64,000 nt of DNA, taken from NCBI GenBank assembly GCA_945865905.1, contig CAMBFC010000001.1:1-64000 (forward strand). The letters run 5' to 3'. Under the pieces are notes generated by a model. That model was not told where the DNA came from. It did no database searches and saw only the letters and a list, made by a program, of their open reading frames with translations. This document shows, in pieces, positions 1 to 8,728 of the stretch (within the stretch, counting starts at the first letter, position 1; each line of letters opens with the position of its first letter). Source of the DNA: Rickettsia typhi. GTDB taxonomy: Bacteria; Pseudomonadota; Alphaproteobacteria; Rickettsiales; UBA1997. Both the position numbers and the translations under genes were made by a program.

Positions 1-63
1 TGCTTCGAGAGCGATTTGTTTTTTGAAAGATGGGGTGTAGTTGTTTTTTTGACCTCTGGGCAT
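1..63 (-). CDS. IS3-family transposase OrfA, N-terminal fragment (runs off the window)
   Basis: Reverse strand from 63 reads MPRGQKNNYTPSFKKQIALEA, typical of the start of an HTH_Tnp_1 / IS3 OrfA; RBS-like aaggagt upstream. Confidence 0.7.
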   Translation of the reverse strand, partial: MPRGQKNNYTPSFKKQIALEA

Positions 64-144
64 TTTTACTCCTTAAAATATTTGGATTATATTTTAAAAG
101 TGTACTCTAAAAGTTATAAAATGTTGTCTAGTTTTTGGGGGTCA
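1..144 (-). mobile_element. Terminal part of an IS3-family insertion sequence
   Basis: OrfA start plus a terminal sequence reading TGACCCCCAAAAACTAGACA (rc of 125-144), which resembles IS3-family ends. The exact boundary is inferred. Confidence 0.6.
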
Positions 145-168
145 TAATAGGGGAACAACAGTCTCACT

Positions 169-2493
169 CTAACCCTCAAGCACCTCACGCTTGCCAGAAA
201 TACCCGGAGCACTCACCACTCCTTCGGCCTCCATCTTTTCAATCAAAATTGCCGCGCGGTTATATCCAATTCTTAGCTGGCGCTGCACATAACTAATTGA
301 CGGCTTTTTATCGCGACGCACAATCAGCACTGCTTTTTTGTAAAGATCAGCATCAGAACCACTGCCCTCGCCGCCATCTTCATCATCGCTGGCATCTTGC
401 ACCATCACCGTTTCAAAATTGATTCTTTCGCCTTCATCAAATTCTGTGAGATCTTGATCCTTGATAAAATTGACTATTTTTTCAATCTCAACATCAGAAC
501 AAAATGGCCCGTGAACGCGAATCATTTTGCTGCCGCCCGACATATAGATCATATCGCCCTGACCCAGCAACTGCTCAGCCCCTTGCGTGCCAAGAATAGT
601 GCGGCTATCGATGCGCGAAGTAACTTGAAAACTAATTCGCGTAGGAAAATTGGCCTTGATAACGCCCGTAATCACATCAACCGATGGGCGTTGCGTTGCC
701 ATAATAATATGAATGCCCGCAGCACGCGCCATTTGCGCCAAGCGCTGCACCGAGTTTTCGATTTCTTTGCCGGCCACTAACATTAAATCGGCCATTTCAT
801 CAACGATCACCACGATAAATGGCAAGCGTTTTGGCTCAAATTCGATTTCTTCGATTATTGGTTTGCCATTTTCTGGGTTATATCCCGTTTGCACTTTGCG
901 ACTTAATTTTTGGCCCGAAACAATTGCTTGATCGACTTTTTCATTATAGCCCATCAGGTTGCGCACGCCAAAACTTGACATTAGGCGATAGCGATCTTCC
1001 ATCTCGCTGGTGACCCATTTAAGGGCAATTACAGCTTTGCCCGGTTCGGTAACAACGGGCGCGAGCAAGTGCGGAATGCCATCATAAACAGAAAGCTCAA
1101 GCATTTTTGGATCGATCATGATAAATTTGCATTCATCGGGGCGCATTTTATAAAGCAGTGAAAGGATCATAACATTAAGGCCAACTGATTTGCCCGAGCC
1201 CGTTGTTCCTGCAATTAAAAGATGCGGCATTTTGGCAAGATCGGCAACGATTGGTTCGCCACTAATATCTTTGCCAAGAATTATTGGCAGCAAATTTTGA
1301 GTGAATTTATATTCTTTGGATTCGATCATTTCGCGCAGAAAAATCATTTCGCGCTTAGAGTTTGGCAGCTCGATACCGATGGTGGTTTTTCCTGCAACGG
1401 GGGCAATACGCGCCGATACTGCGCTCATTGATCGCGCAATATCATCCGATAGACCGATAACGCGCGAAGCCTTGGTGCCAGCGGCTGGCTCAAATTCATG
1501 CAGCGTAACAACTGGCCCTAATTTTGCACCAAGCGAAGTGCCATAAACGCCAAAATCTTCCATAACTTTGGTGAGCATTTTTGATTGCGCATCGATTGAA
1601 GATTGGCTGATTTTTTTATCTTTATTTTCTGCCGAGCGATCGACTAAAAGCTCTGCCGTTGGTAGACGATATTTTGATTTTCCGGTTCTTTTGACAACAA
1701 CTTTGCTAACTTTTTTGAGTTTTTCTTTTAGAGTTTGGCGCGTTTCTTCTGGCTCTTCTTCGCCATCATCTTCTGTTGCATCTTGCGAATCTTCATCATC
1801 TGATTCTGAGGTTTTTTCAACTTCGGCAAGGGCTCGCGGTATTACAACATTTTCGCCGCCATAGCTTTTTCTTGGTAAAAATTTTATATCATGAGCAAAA
1901 ATATTTTTAATTAATTGGATTAGTTTTTCTGTTACAAGACGCGCACTGATAAACCCATAACGCAGCGAATAAATCCAATCTGCGACAGAAATTTCCATTA
2001 TAATTGAAATAAGAACAATTGCAAAAAGCAGCGCCGTTGTAGCGGTGACGATATGCGGAACAAAAGAAACTTTGGTTAAAATAAAACTGCCATTAACACC
2101 ACCAAAACTGTTAAAATTCCACCAATCTGGTTGTGGAATTATTGCAAAAAAAGTTGCAAAACACAAAATGCAAAATGGAATTACAATAATTTTTGGCAAT
2201 AAATGTTTAACGCCAAAACGCCCCATCATCTTGCTGCCAATACTAAAAAGAATCAGACAACAAAAAAATGCCGCAACGCCAATTAATTGAAAAAGCAAAT
2301 CTGCAACATGCGAGCCAAACTCGCCCATCCAATTGTGAATATAATCTTCGGTTGAAACAGAATTAAAGGATGGATCTTCGGAATCGAAACTAAAAAGTGC
2401 TAAAGTTGTGACAAATGAGAATATTACGAGACCAAGACCTGAAAGGCGGCGCAGTAATATTAAAATTATGGAATATGCTTTATCTTGCCACAT
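169..2493 (-). CDS. ftsK: DNA translocase FtsK
   Basis: N-terminal TM segments; Walker A AGTTGSGKSVGLN; VIVDEMADLM; C-terminal gamma winged helix (SYVQRQLRIGYNRAAILIEKMEAEGVVS). Confidence 0.97.
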   Translation of the reverse strand: MWQDKAYSIILILLRRLSGLGLVIFSFVTTLALFSFDSEDPSFNSVSTEDYIHNWMGEFGSHVADLLFQLIGVAAFFCCLILFSIGSKMMGRFGVKHLLPKIIVIPFCILCFATFFAIIPQPDWWNFNSFGGVNGSFILTKVSFVPHIVTATTALLFAIVLISIIMEISVADWIYSLRYGFISARLVTEKLIQLIKNIFAHDIKFLPRKSYGGENVVIPRALAEVEKTSESDDEDSQDATEDDGEEEPEETRQTLKEKLKKVSKVVVKRTGKSKYRLPTAELLVDRSAENKDKKISQSSIDAQSKMLTKVMEDFGVYGTSLGAKLGPVVTLHEFEPAAGTKASRVIGLSDDIARSMSAVSARIAPVAGKTTIGIELPNSKREMIFLREMIESKEYKFTQNLLPIILGKDISGEPIVADLAKMPHLLIAGTTGSGKSVGLNVMILSLLYKMRPDECKFIMIDPKMLELSVYDGIPHLLAPVVTEPGKAVIALKWVTSEMEDRYRLMSSFGVRNLMGYNEKVDQAIVSGQKLSRKVQTGYNPENGKPIIEEIEFEPKRLPFIVVIVDEMADLMLVAGKEIENSVQRLAQMARAAGIHIIMATQRPSVDVITGVIKANFPTRISFQVTSRIDSRTILGTQGAEQLLGQGDMIYMSGGSKMIRVHGPFCSDVEIEKIVNFIKDQDLTEFDEGERINFETVMVQDASDDEDGGEGSGSDADLYKKAVLIVRRDKKPSISYVQRQLRIGYNRAAILIEKMEAEGVVSAPGISGKREVLEG

Positions 2494-3634
2494 GTTTTAT
2501 TTTTTGCGATTGATTTTCTTTATCAAAATTTTCTAATATTGCTTGCATCAAAGCAATAGATAAAACAGTTGGAACAGCGTTACCAACCTGCAAATTACGA
2601 TCACTTCTTGAACCATAAAATTTATAATCATCTGGAAAACACTGTATTCTGGCGCCCTCCCTAGTGGTTAGGGGCCTTGGAGCCTTTGGATGAATGCATC
2701 GAGAGGAAGATGGAGTGCTTAGGTTGCGCGTTATAGTTGGCGTTGGCCTCTTCCACCACAAACGACAATATGTATTTTTAAATCCCGAAGTCGGCCTTAA
2801 TGCAAGAGGCAGATCTTCAGGCGTTCCGCCATCTGGCAATAGTTCCATTATTTTAACAAGCTTTGCATTATTAACTGGAGCATTGTGATCCATTAATTTT
2901 TCTGGATGATTTTTGCGCATTAGTTTTTGAAAATCATTTTGCGCCGCAGAGGAATACTCGAAACTCTCTTCGCCATTTTTTATAAAAGGTAAATCACTAA
3001 TTGCCTCTTCAAGAGTAAGATGCGGCCTTAAATTTTTGCCAAATAAATCTTGCGAATAATCGCGACCGCAATGAGTAGCTTTTGGATAAATAAAATCATT
3101 TTCTAACTTTGATCCGATTACAATAACTCTTTCTCTAATCTGCGGCGCGCCATAGTCAGCAGCGTTTAACAGCTTATATTGCACTTTATAACCCAAAGAT
3201 TCAAAAAGAGAAATTATTGTTTTAAAAAGCTCCCCACCCTGCATTGATAGAAGCCCTTTGACATTTTCAAATACAAATATTTTTGGCGAAAATTCTTTTA
3301 AAACACGATAATATTCTTGGAATAATTTTCCACGAGGATCGTCGATTAATCTTTTTCCAACCGTTGAATAAGCTTGGCACGGCGGCCCTCCAATAATTAT
3401 ATCAACTTCATGCGGAGATATTTTTAAATCTTCTGCAACTTTTTTTGCATTAAAATCTTTTATGTCTTCATTATAAATTTTTACATTTGGATGATTTAGA
3501 GAATAGGCTTTGGCGATATTTGGAGATATTTCATTTGCCGCAATAATTTCAAAATTATTATCATGAGCAAAGCCATAACTTAAGCCACCAACGCCAGAAA
3601 ATAGATCAATAACTTTGAATTTATTTTTCATCAA
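2480..3634 (-). CDS. DNA (cytosine-5)-methyltransferase, type II R-M
   Basis: Motif I DLFSGVGGLSYGF, motif IV GGPPCQAYSTVG, motif VI ENVKGLLS, motif X QVGNAVPTVL. Confidence 0.95.
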   Translation of the reverse strand: MMKNKFKVIDLFSGVGGLSYGFAHDNNFEIIAANEISPNIAKAYSLNHPNVKIYNEDIKDFNAKKVAEDLKISPHEVDIIIGGPPCQAYSTVGKRLIDDPRGKLFQEYYRVLKEFSPKIFVFENVKGLLSMQGGELFKTIISLFESLGYKVQYKLLNAADYGAPQIRERVIVIGSKLENDFIYPKATHCGRDYSQDLFGKNLRPHLTLEEAISDLPFIKNGEESFEYSSAAQNDFQKLMRKNHPEKLMDHNAPVNNAKLVKIMELLPDGGTPEDLPLALRPTSGFKNTYCRLWWKRPTPTITRNLSTPSSSRCIHPKAPRPLTTREGARIQCFPDDYKFYGSRSDRNLQVGNAVPTVLSIALMQAILENFDKENQSQKIKHVAR

Positions 3635-3637
3635 AAT

Positions 3638-4429
3638 TTAGTTAAAATTTATTTCTCTATATTTTACAACATCGTCAGTAATCTTCCAAATAAAATTATT
3701 TTGGTCGATATTAAAAACCGTTTGCCCCTCCATTTGTTGCCTAGTTATCCAATGCGCCCCATTATCCTCAACTTTATCTAATTTTATAAACGCAACTTGA
3801 CCATTATACAGATCAAAATGAATAGCTATTGTGCTTAATCCAAATTCTTGAAAAACTTTTTTAGCTTCTAAAACCTTATGTTGCTTAATATCATTAATGC
3901 CAGCAAACCCAGTCTGTATCTCGATTCGCAATTTTTCTTTAGAATTTAATACTATCTCTAAATCTGATTTTGCAGTTCTTTTAAAAGTATTAATATTTTT
4001 TAAATCATCATCACCAATTAAACTAATATTTTTTAGATCAACTTCAAAAATTAACCCTAATGCTTTCAGAAAATATCTTGAAAGCACAAAGCCCCTCATC
4101 CATGAAAAATATACTTGCTCCGGCCTTCTACCCTGATTATTTAAGATCGGAAAAATATTGCTATTTTTTATAATTTCAAAGGAGTGATCAATATTTTCTT
4201 TTTTAAAACTGGTCAGATCTTCTATTTTTATTTCTTGAGAAACAACGGAATTTATTTTATCTATAATGCCGTAAAGCCTTTGGTTTAAAAGCTTTACATG
4301 CTCAAAATCAACAACCGGAATAATGTCTTTTCCGCCAAAGAAATTTTTTACACCATCTTGATTTGAAAATCCTAATTGTAGTCGATATTTACGAAAATAT
4401 TCCGCAGTAATATTTATTTCTTTCAACAT
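3638..4429 (-). CDS. Putative cognate type II restriction endonuclease
   Basis: 3 bp upstream of the m5C MTase, same strand; PD-(D/E)xK-like SDLEIVLNSKEKLRIEIQTGF. Family not identified. Confidence 0.65.
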   Translation of the reverse strand: MLKEINITAEYFRKYRLQLGFSNQDGVKNFFGGKDIIPVVDFEHVKLLNQRLYGIIDKINSVVSQEIKIEDLTSFKKENIDHSFEIIKNSNIFPILNNQGRRPEQVYFSWMRGFVLSRYFLKALGLIFEVDLKNISLIGDDDLKNINTFKRTAKSDLEIVLNSKEKLRIEIQTGFAGINDIKQHKVLEAKKVFQEFGLSTIAIHFDLYNGQVAFIKLDKVEDNGAHWITRQQMEGQTVFNIDQNNFIWKITDDVVKYREINFN

Positions 4430-4440
4430 AGAATGCTAAA

Positions 4441-5538
4441 CTAATTATTAAATCTAAAGTGAAAAACATCACCATCATTAACAATATATTCCTTACCTTC
4501 TAACTTTAATTTGCCAGCATTTTTGCAACCTTCTTCGCCGTTAAATTCGATGTAATCTTTATAGGCGATTGTTTCAGCGCGAATAAATCCTTTTTCAAAA
4601 TCAGTGTGAATAACGCCGGCAGCCTTTGGTGCTGTAGAGCCCTTTTTTAACATCCATGCGTGACATTCTTTTGGCCCAACAGTAAAAAAGCTGATTAAAT
4701 TTAAAATTGAATATGAATTTTTGATAATTTGCGCAAGGCCAGTTTCTTTTAATCCGACCGAATTTAAAAATTCTGCTTTTTCTTCTTCGGTTTCAAGTGA
4801 AGCAACTTCTGCCTCAACTTGAGCGCAAATTTTTAAAACTTTATAACCGTTTTTTATACCAAATTCTTCAACTTTTTTTGAGTGATCATTGCCGGCTAAT
4901 TCATGCTCTTTGAGATTGCAAACAAATAGTTGCGGCTTAGAAGTTATTAGTTGCAAAATTTTAAAATCTTTTTCTTCTTCGGCAGAATTTAGTTTTTGTG
5001 CGCGAGCTGGCAAGCCTTCTTGCAGAAGCTTTAACACTTGTTTTGCCATTTCAACTTGGCCGATTAATTCTTTTTCGGTTTTGGCTTTTTTTTCTAAAGC
5101 TGGCAGGCGTTTTTCGAGCGATTCTAGATCGGCTAAAATTAATTCGATTTGAATTAATTCGATGTCGCGTAATGGATCAACTGAATTTTCAACATGCGTA
5201 ATATTGCCATCTTCAAAACAACGCACCACATTAATAATTGCATCAACTTCGCGAATGTGCGATAAAAATTTATTGCCTAAGCCCTCTCCTTTACTGGCTC
5301 CTTTAACTAATCCCGCAATATCAACAAATTCAATTTGCGCAGGGATAATCAATGCCGATCCTGCAACTTTTGTAAGATTTGCTAAGCGTTCATCAGGCAC
5401 GCTGACCTTGCCAATATTGGGTTCGATCGTGCAAAATGGATAATTTGCCGCTTCTGCTGCCGCTGTTTGCGTTAGTGCATTAAATAAAGTTGATTTGCCA
5501 ACATTTGGTAGGCCGACGATTCCGCATTGTAGAGACAT
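4441..5538 (-). CDS. ychF: Redox-regulated ATPase YchF
   Basis: MSLQCGIVGLPNVGKSTLFNALT; C-terminal TGS domain ending GDVFHFRFNN. Confidence 0.97.
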   Translation of the reverse strand: MSLQCGIVGLPNVGKSTLFNALTQTAAAEAANYPFCTIEPNIGKVSVPDERLANLTKVAGSALIIPAQIEFVDIAGLVKGASKGEGLGNKFLSHIREVDAIINVVRCFEDGNITHVENSVDPLRDIELIQIELILADLESLEKRLPALEKKAKTEKELIGQVEMAKQVLKLLQEGLPARAQKLNSAEEEKDFKILQLITSKPQLFVCNLKEHELAGNDHSKKVEEFGIKNGYKVLKICAQVEAEVASLETEEEKAEFLNSVGLKETGLAQIIKNSYSILNLISFFTVGPKECHAWMLKKGSTAPKAAGVIHTDFEKGFIRAETIAYKDYIEFNGEEGCKNAGKLKLEGKEYIVNDGDVFHFRFNN

Positions 5539-5567
5539 TTTGTTTTTTAATTAATTGTTGGATTAGA

Positions 5568-5744
5568 ATTTTATATTTAAGAAAATAAAGAAATAAAAGT
5601 TGAAGCTTGGAGGAGGAGCTCTGAGGCGAGTTCTGCAACCATCGCGAGCTACGCTCGCTTAAATCAGATGGTTGCGGTGTCTGAGCAGCAGAGCTCCTCC
5701 TCCAAGCTTCAACTTTTATTTCTTTATTTTCTTAAATATAAAAT
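5568..5744. repeat. Long perfect inverted repeat (56-bp arms, 65-bp spacer with nested inverted repeats)
   Basis: 5568-5623 is the exact reverse complement of 5689-5744. Spacer contains gcaaccatc/gatggttgc (5635-5643/5667-5675) and gcgagc/gctcgc (5644-5649/5653-5658). Confidence 0.95.
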
Positions 5745-5843
5745 CACTAATTTATTTTTTTAAAATTAATCGCAAATTTTCTTCGCTTTTTAATTTTGAT
5801 TCACTTAAAAATTTCTTATAATTATTAAAAAATTTTTTAAGCA

Positions 5844-7010
5844 ATGAATAGAGATTTTACCTCAAGATTTAAGTCAAAATTTGCTTTAAAATTTAGCGCC
5901 TTAATTCTTCTCTTTGCTGCAGTTTCCTGCATCTATCCCAAAATAACGATAAAGGGTAAAGGTAATGTCAAACTAACTCAAGTTGATTTTACATCATTTT
6001 CTGATTGGTCCACAACCGATCATCGCAAAGCTTTGATGGCCTTTGTTGGATCGTGCAATCATCTAGCAAAAATGCCGCAAACTCGCTCTATTGGCGCGCA
6101 AATTGGCGATATTAGTGCGGGAGATTTTCGTGATGTTTGTGAAATTGCCAATGTTGTTAAAGGCATGTCTAATGCGCAAATTAAGAATTTTTTTGAGAAT
6201 TGGTTTAAGCCCTTTTTAGTTTCTACCAGATCTGGTGATAGCAAGGGGCTGTTCACTGGATATTATGAAGCAGATTTGCGCGGCAGCAAAATTAAAAGCG
6301 AAAAATACAAATATCCAATTTATGCCAAACCAAAAGATTTAACTTCTGAACCTTATTTATCAAGAAAAGAAATTGAAGATGGCGCCTTGAAAGACAAGGA
6401 TCTAGAGCTTTTATATGTTGATGATATTGCGGATTTATTTTTCTTGCATGTGCAAGGATCTGGTCGCGTAACCTTGCCGGATGGCGCGGTTGTAAGGCTA
6501 TCATTTGCGGCAAAAAACAATCAGCCTTATTCTTCGATTGGCGGATATTTTGCTGATAATAATTTAATTGCGCGCGATAAAATCTCTGCCGATACAATCA
6601 AAGCATGGCTGCGCGCTAATCCTGATAAAGCTGCTGATGCAATGAATTTTAACTCCTCTTATATTTTCTTCAAAATTTCTGATGCAGAATATGTGATTGG
6701 GGCACAAGGTGTGCCGCTTACTGCTGAGCATTCTCTTGCTGTTGATAATGATATTATTCCTTATGGCTCACCACTTTGGGTTGAAACATTTTTCAAGAAA
6801 AATGGCGTGAAAGAAAAATATAATCAGTTGCTGATTGCGCAAGATACTGGATCGGCAATTAAAGGCGTGGTGCGTGGCGATATTTTCTTTGGACATGGTG
6901 TTGAAGCTGAAACTAAGGCTTCTAGCATGGCATCCGCTGGGCAATATTATATTTTATTGCCAAATAATGTGGTGGATAAAATTTCTGGCGATAATCGTTG
7001 GAGCAGATAA
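5844..7010 (+). CDS. mltA: Membrane-bound lytic murein transglycosylase A (MltA)
   Basis: FTGYYEADLRGS, FLHVQGSGRVTLPDG, C-terminal 3D domain LIAQDTGSAIKGVVRGDIFFGHG; lipoprotein-type N-terminus (AAVSC). Confidence 0.93.
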   Translation: MNRDFTSRFKSKFALKFSALILLFAAVSCIYPKITIKGKGNVKLTQVDFTSFSDWSTTDHRKALMAFVGSCNHLAKMPQTRSIGAQIGDISAGDFRDVCEIANVVKGMSNAQIKNFFENWFKPFLVSTRSGDSKGLFTGYYEADLRGSKIKSEKYKYPIYAKPKDLTSEPYLSRKEIEDGALKDKDLELLYVDDIADLFFLHVQGSGRVTLPDGAVVRLSFAAKNNQPYSSIGGYFADNNLIARDKISADTIKAWLRANPDKAADAMNFNSSYIFFKISDAEYVIGAQGVPLTAEHSLAVDNDIIPYGSPLWVETFFKKNGVKEKYNQLLIAQDTGSAIKGVVRGDIFFGHGVEAETKASSMASAGQYYILLPNNVVDKISGDNRWSR

Positions 7011-7121
7011 AAAAGATAAAATTAAAGTCTGGCCACTGCGGCGATTTGGTTACAATACTCTGCTGATAAAACCGCGCTCAATGACATTGTCTTGGTTGTT
7101 GTTGATTTTAGATAGTCTCAT

Positions 7122-8378
7122 TTATGCTCGCGATATTTGAGTCACAAGCTCTTTTTGCAGTAATTTAATTTTATTATTAAGAATCTCCATAGTTCTGTTC
7201 AGCGTATCTGCTCCTTGTGTGGGACTAGGTGATGTAGATGGCGACCCAGAGAGTGATAGTTGGGATAAATCCGGTTCTTTACCGATCACGACAAACTCCT
7301 CTACATCATTCCCTTTAGACATTGTTTTAGAAACTATTTCGCAATCCTTATAGGCCATAGACAAAGCTTGTTGCAGAGAAGGTCTATGATCTGTTCCATC
7401 AGCGTGCGGTCGCCCTTCAAGAAGATGCTTTAAAGCTGCTTGATAAGAATTCCTTACTAAGCTAGGTGGAATTTTACCAATAAATGGCGTCGACATTGGT
7501 TGCCCTGATCTAATATCCTCCAAGATATTTTCAATGTTTTCAACCCCATGAGAAGAAACTAGGGAAATGTTTTTCTCATTAAAGTTCAAATCAATGATTT
7601 TTGGTTTTTGTTTAGATTCTTCTCCTTTGGTTTTTGGTCCTACAGTCTTTACAACCCCGCTATTCGCTAGATTCTTTGACACATCGCCTATTCCTAAAAA
7701 GCGGGAAAATATTTCTAATGCCATCATATGTTCACAAGTTGCTCTAGAATATACAATAGGACTTTTTTCAGAAAGCGCTTCGGAAGTCACAAATGTTTTT
7801 GATGTTGTAGCTCCATCTTTTTCTTTTATATTGGATAAATCTTCTGAAATCAAGACCGCATTACTACCATTATAAGAGCTAAAGTGGCATTTTGCTCCAT
7901 ATCCCAGATGTTCTAAAGCTTTATAAGCAAAAAATTCATGAATTTTTGTTTTGCCGGATTGTTTAGCGGGCAAAAATGATTTGATGAAATATTTACTCTT
8001 TGCGTTGGCAGTTATGATAAAGCCATCATTGATGCCAGCACCTTTGTTTTCGATTTTTACTGTTGGTTTTGGCGGGTTTAGTTCTGTAATTTTGACAAGG
8101 GCCACTTGCAACATTATAATACGGTTAGCGGTAGCTATATCCATACGTTTAGCACAATCTTCCACTGTTGGCGATGCTACATAAATTGAAGGTATTAAAG
8201 CTGGATTTCCACTCAAAATAGTTGAGGCAAGTGATTTTAATTCTCGCTCTTCTTTCGAATATAACACGCTTAAATCGGCAGCAGCAGCAACAACAACTGT
8301 GGACAGGGCAAAATCCTCCGGCAAGGCTAGAGCTGGTGGTCTTTTTTTTGCCTTAGTAGCTGACTTATTTGTTTCCAT
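7122..8378 (-). CDS. Hypothetical protein, possible kinase-like fold (HipA/PI-kinase-like)
   Basis: 418-aa ORF; KYFIKSFLPAKQ...HEFFAYKALEHLGYGAKCHF...AVLISEDLS, then LGIGDVSKNLANSGVV...PKIIDLNF, resembling kinase beta3/alphaC and catalytic-loop/DxD order. Tentative. Confidence 0.6.
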   Translation of the reverse strand: METNKSATKAKKRPPALALPEDFALSTVVVAAAADLSVLYSKEERELKSLASTILSGNPALIPSIYVASPTVEDCAKRMDIATANRIIMLQVALVKITELNPPKPTVKIENKGAGINDGFIITANAKSKYFIKSFLPAKQSGKTKIHEFFAYKALEHLGYGAKCHFSSYNGSNAVLISEDLSNIKEKDGATTSKTFVTSEALSEKSPIVYSRATCEHMMALEIFSRFLGIGDVSKNLANSGVVKTVGPKTKGEESKQKPKIIDLNFNEKNISLVSSHGVENIENILEDIRSGQPMSTPFIGKIPPSLVRNSYQAALKHLLEGRPHADGTDHRPSLQQALSMAYKDCEIVSKTMSKGNDVEEFVVIGKEPDLSQLSLSGSPSTSPSPTQGADTLNRTMEILNNKIKLLQKELVTQISRA

Positions 8379-8555
8379 ATCTTTTAGTCTTAAAATAATA
8401 ATTTTTTAAAAAAACAACGAGTGTAACAATCTAGCACAGAAGCACTTCCCATCCGTCATGGTACTTTCCCAAGAAAAATTTATCCCAGAAGAAAAACGCT
8501 CCTACTTAAAACTGCAATAAGAATTATTACAAACAAAATTACAAATCAATAATTT

Positions 8556-8591
8556 AAATAAATAAAACTCACCAAATAAATAAAACTCACC
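8556..8591. repeat. 18-bp tandem direct repeat x2 (aaataaataaaactcacc)
   Basis: 8556-8573 is identical to 8574-8591. Confidence 0.9.
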
Positions 8592-8687
8592 AAATATAAT
8601 TTTTTTCCGCCTCTACTTTAGCGTGGCTTTAGTGGCGGCGATGAAGCCGCTAGATTTAAATCAAAGTGAAGCTTTCCTTCCTTTTAT

Positions 8688-8728
8688 CCATGCTGAAACT
8701 GTCGCAAATCGAGACAGTTTCAGCATGG
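8688..8728. repeat. 16-bp perfect stem, 9-nt loop inverted repeat
   Basis: ccatgctgaaactgtc (8688-8703) / gacagtttcagcatgg (8713-8728); overlaps the 3' end of the minus-strand CDS 8720..9745. Confidence 0.85.

Noticed and set aside
397-1864. Several + strand ORFs (e.g. 397..780, 1301..1546, 1568..1864) opposite ftsK
   Set aside because: Antisense to a clear ftsK coding frame, low-complexity translations, no recognisable domains.
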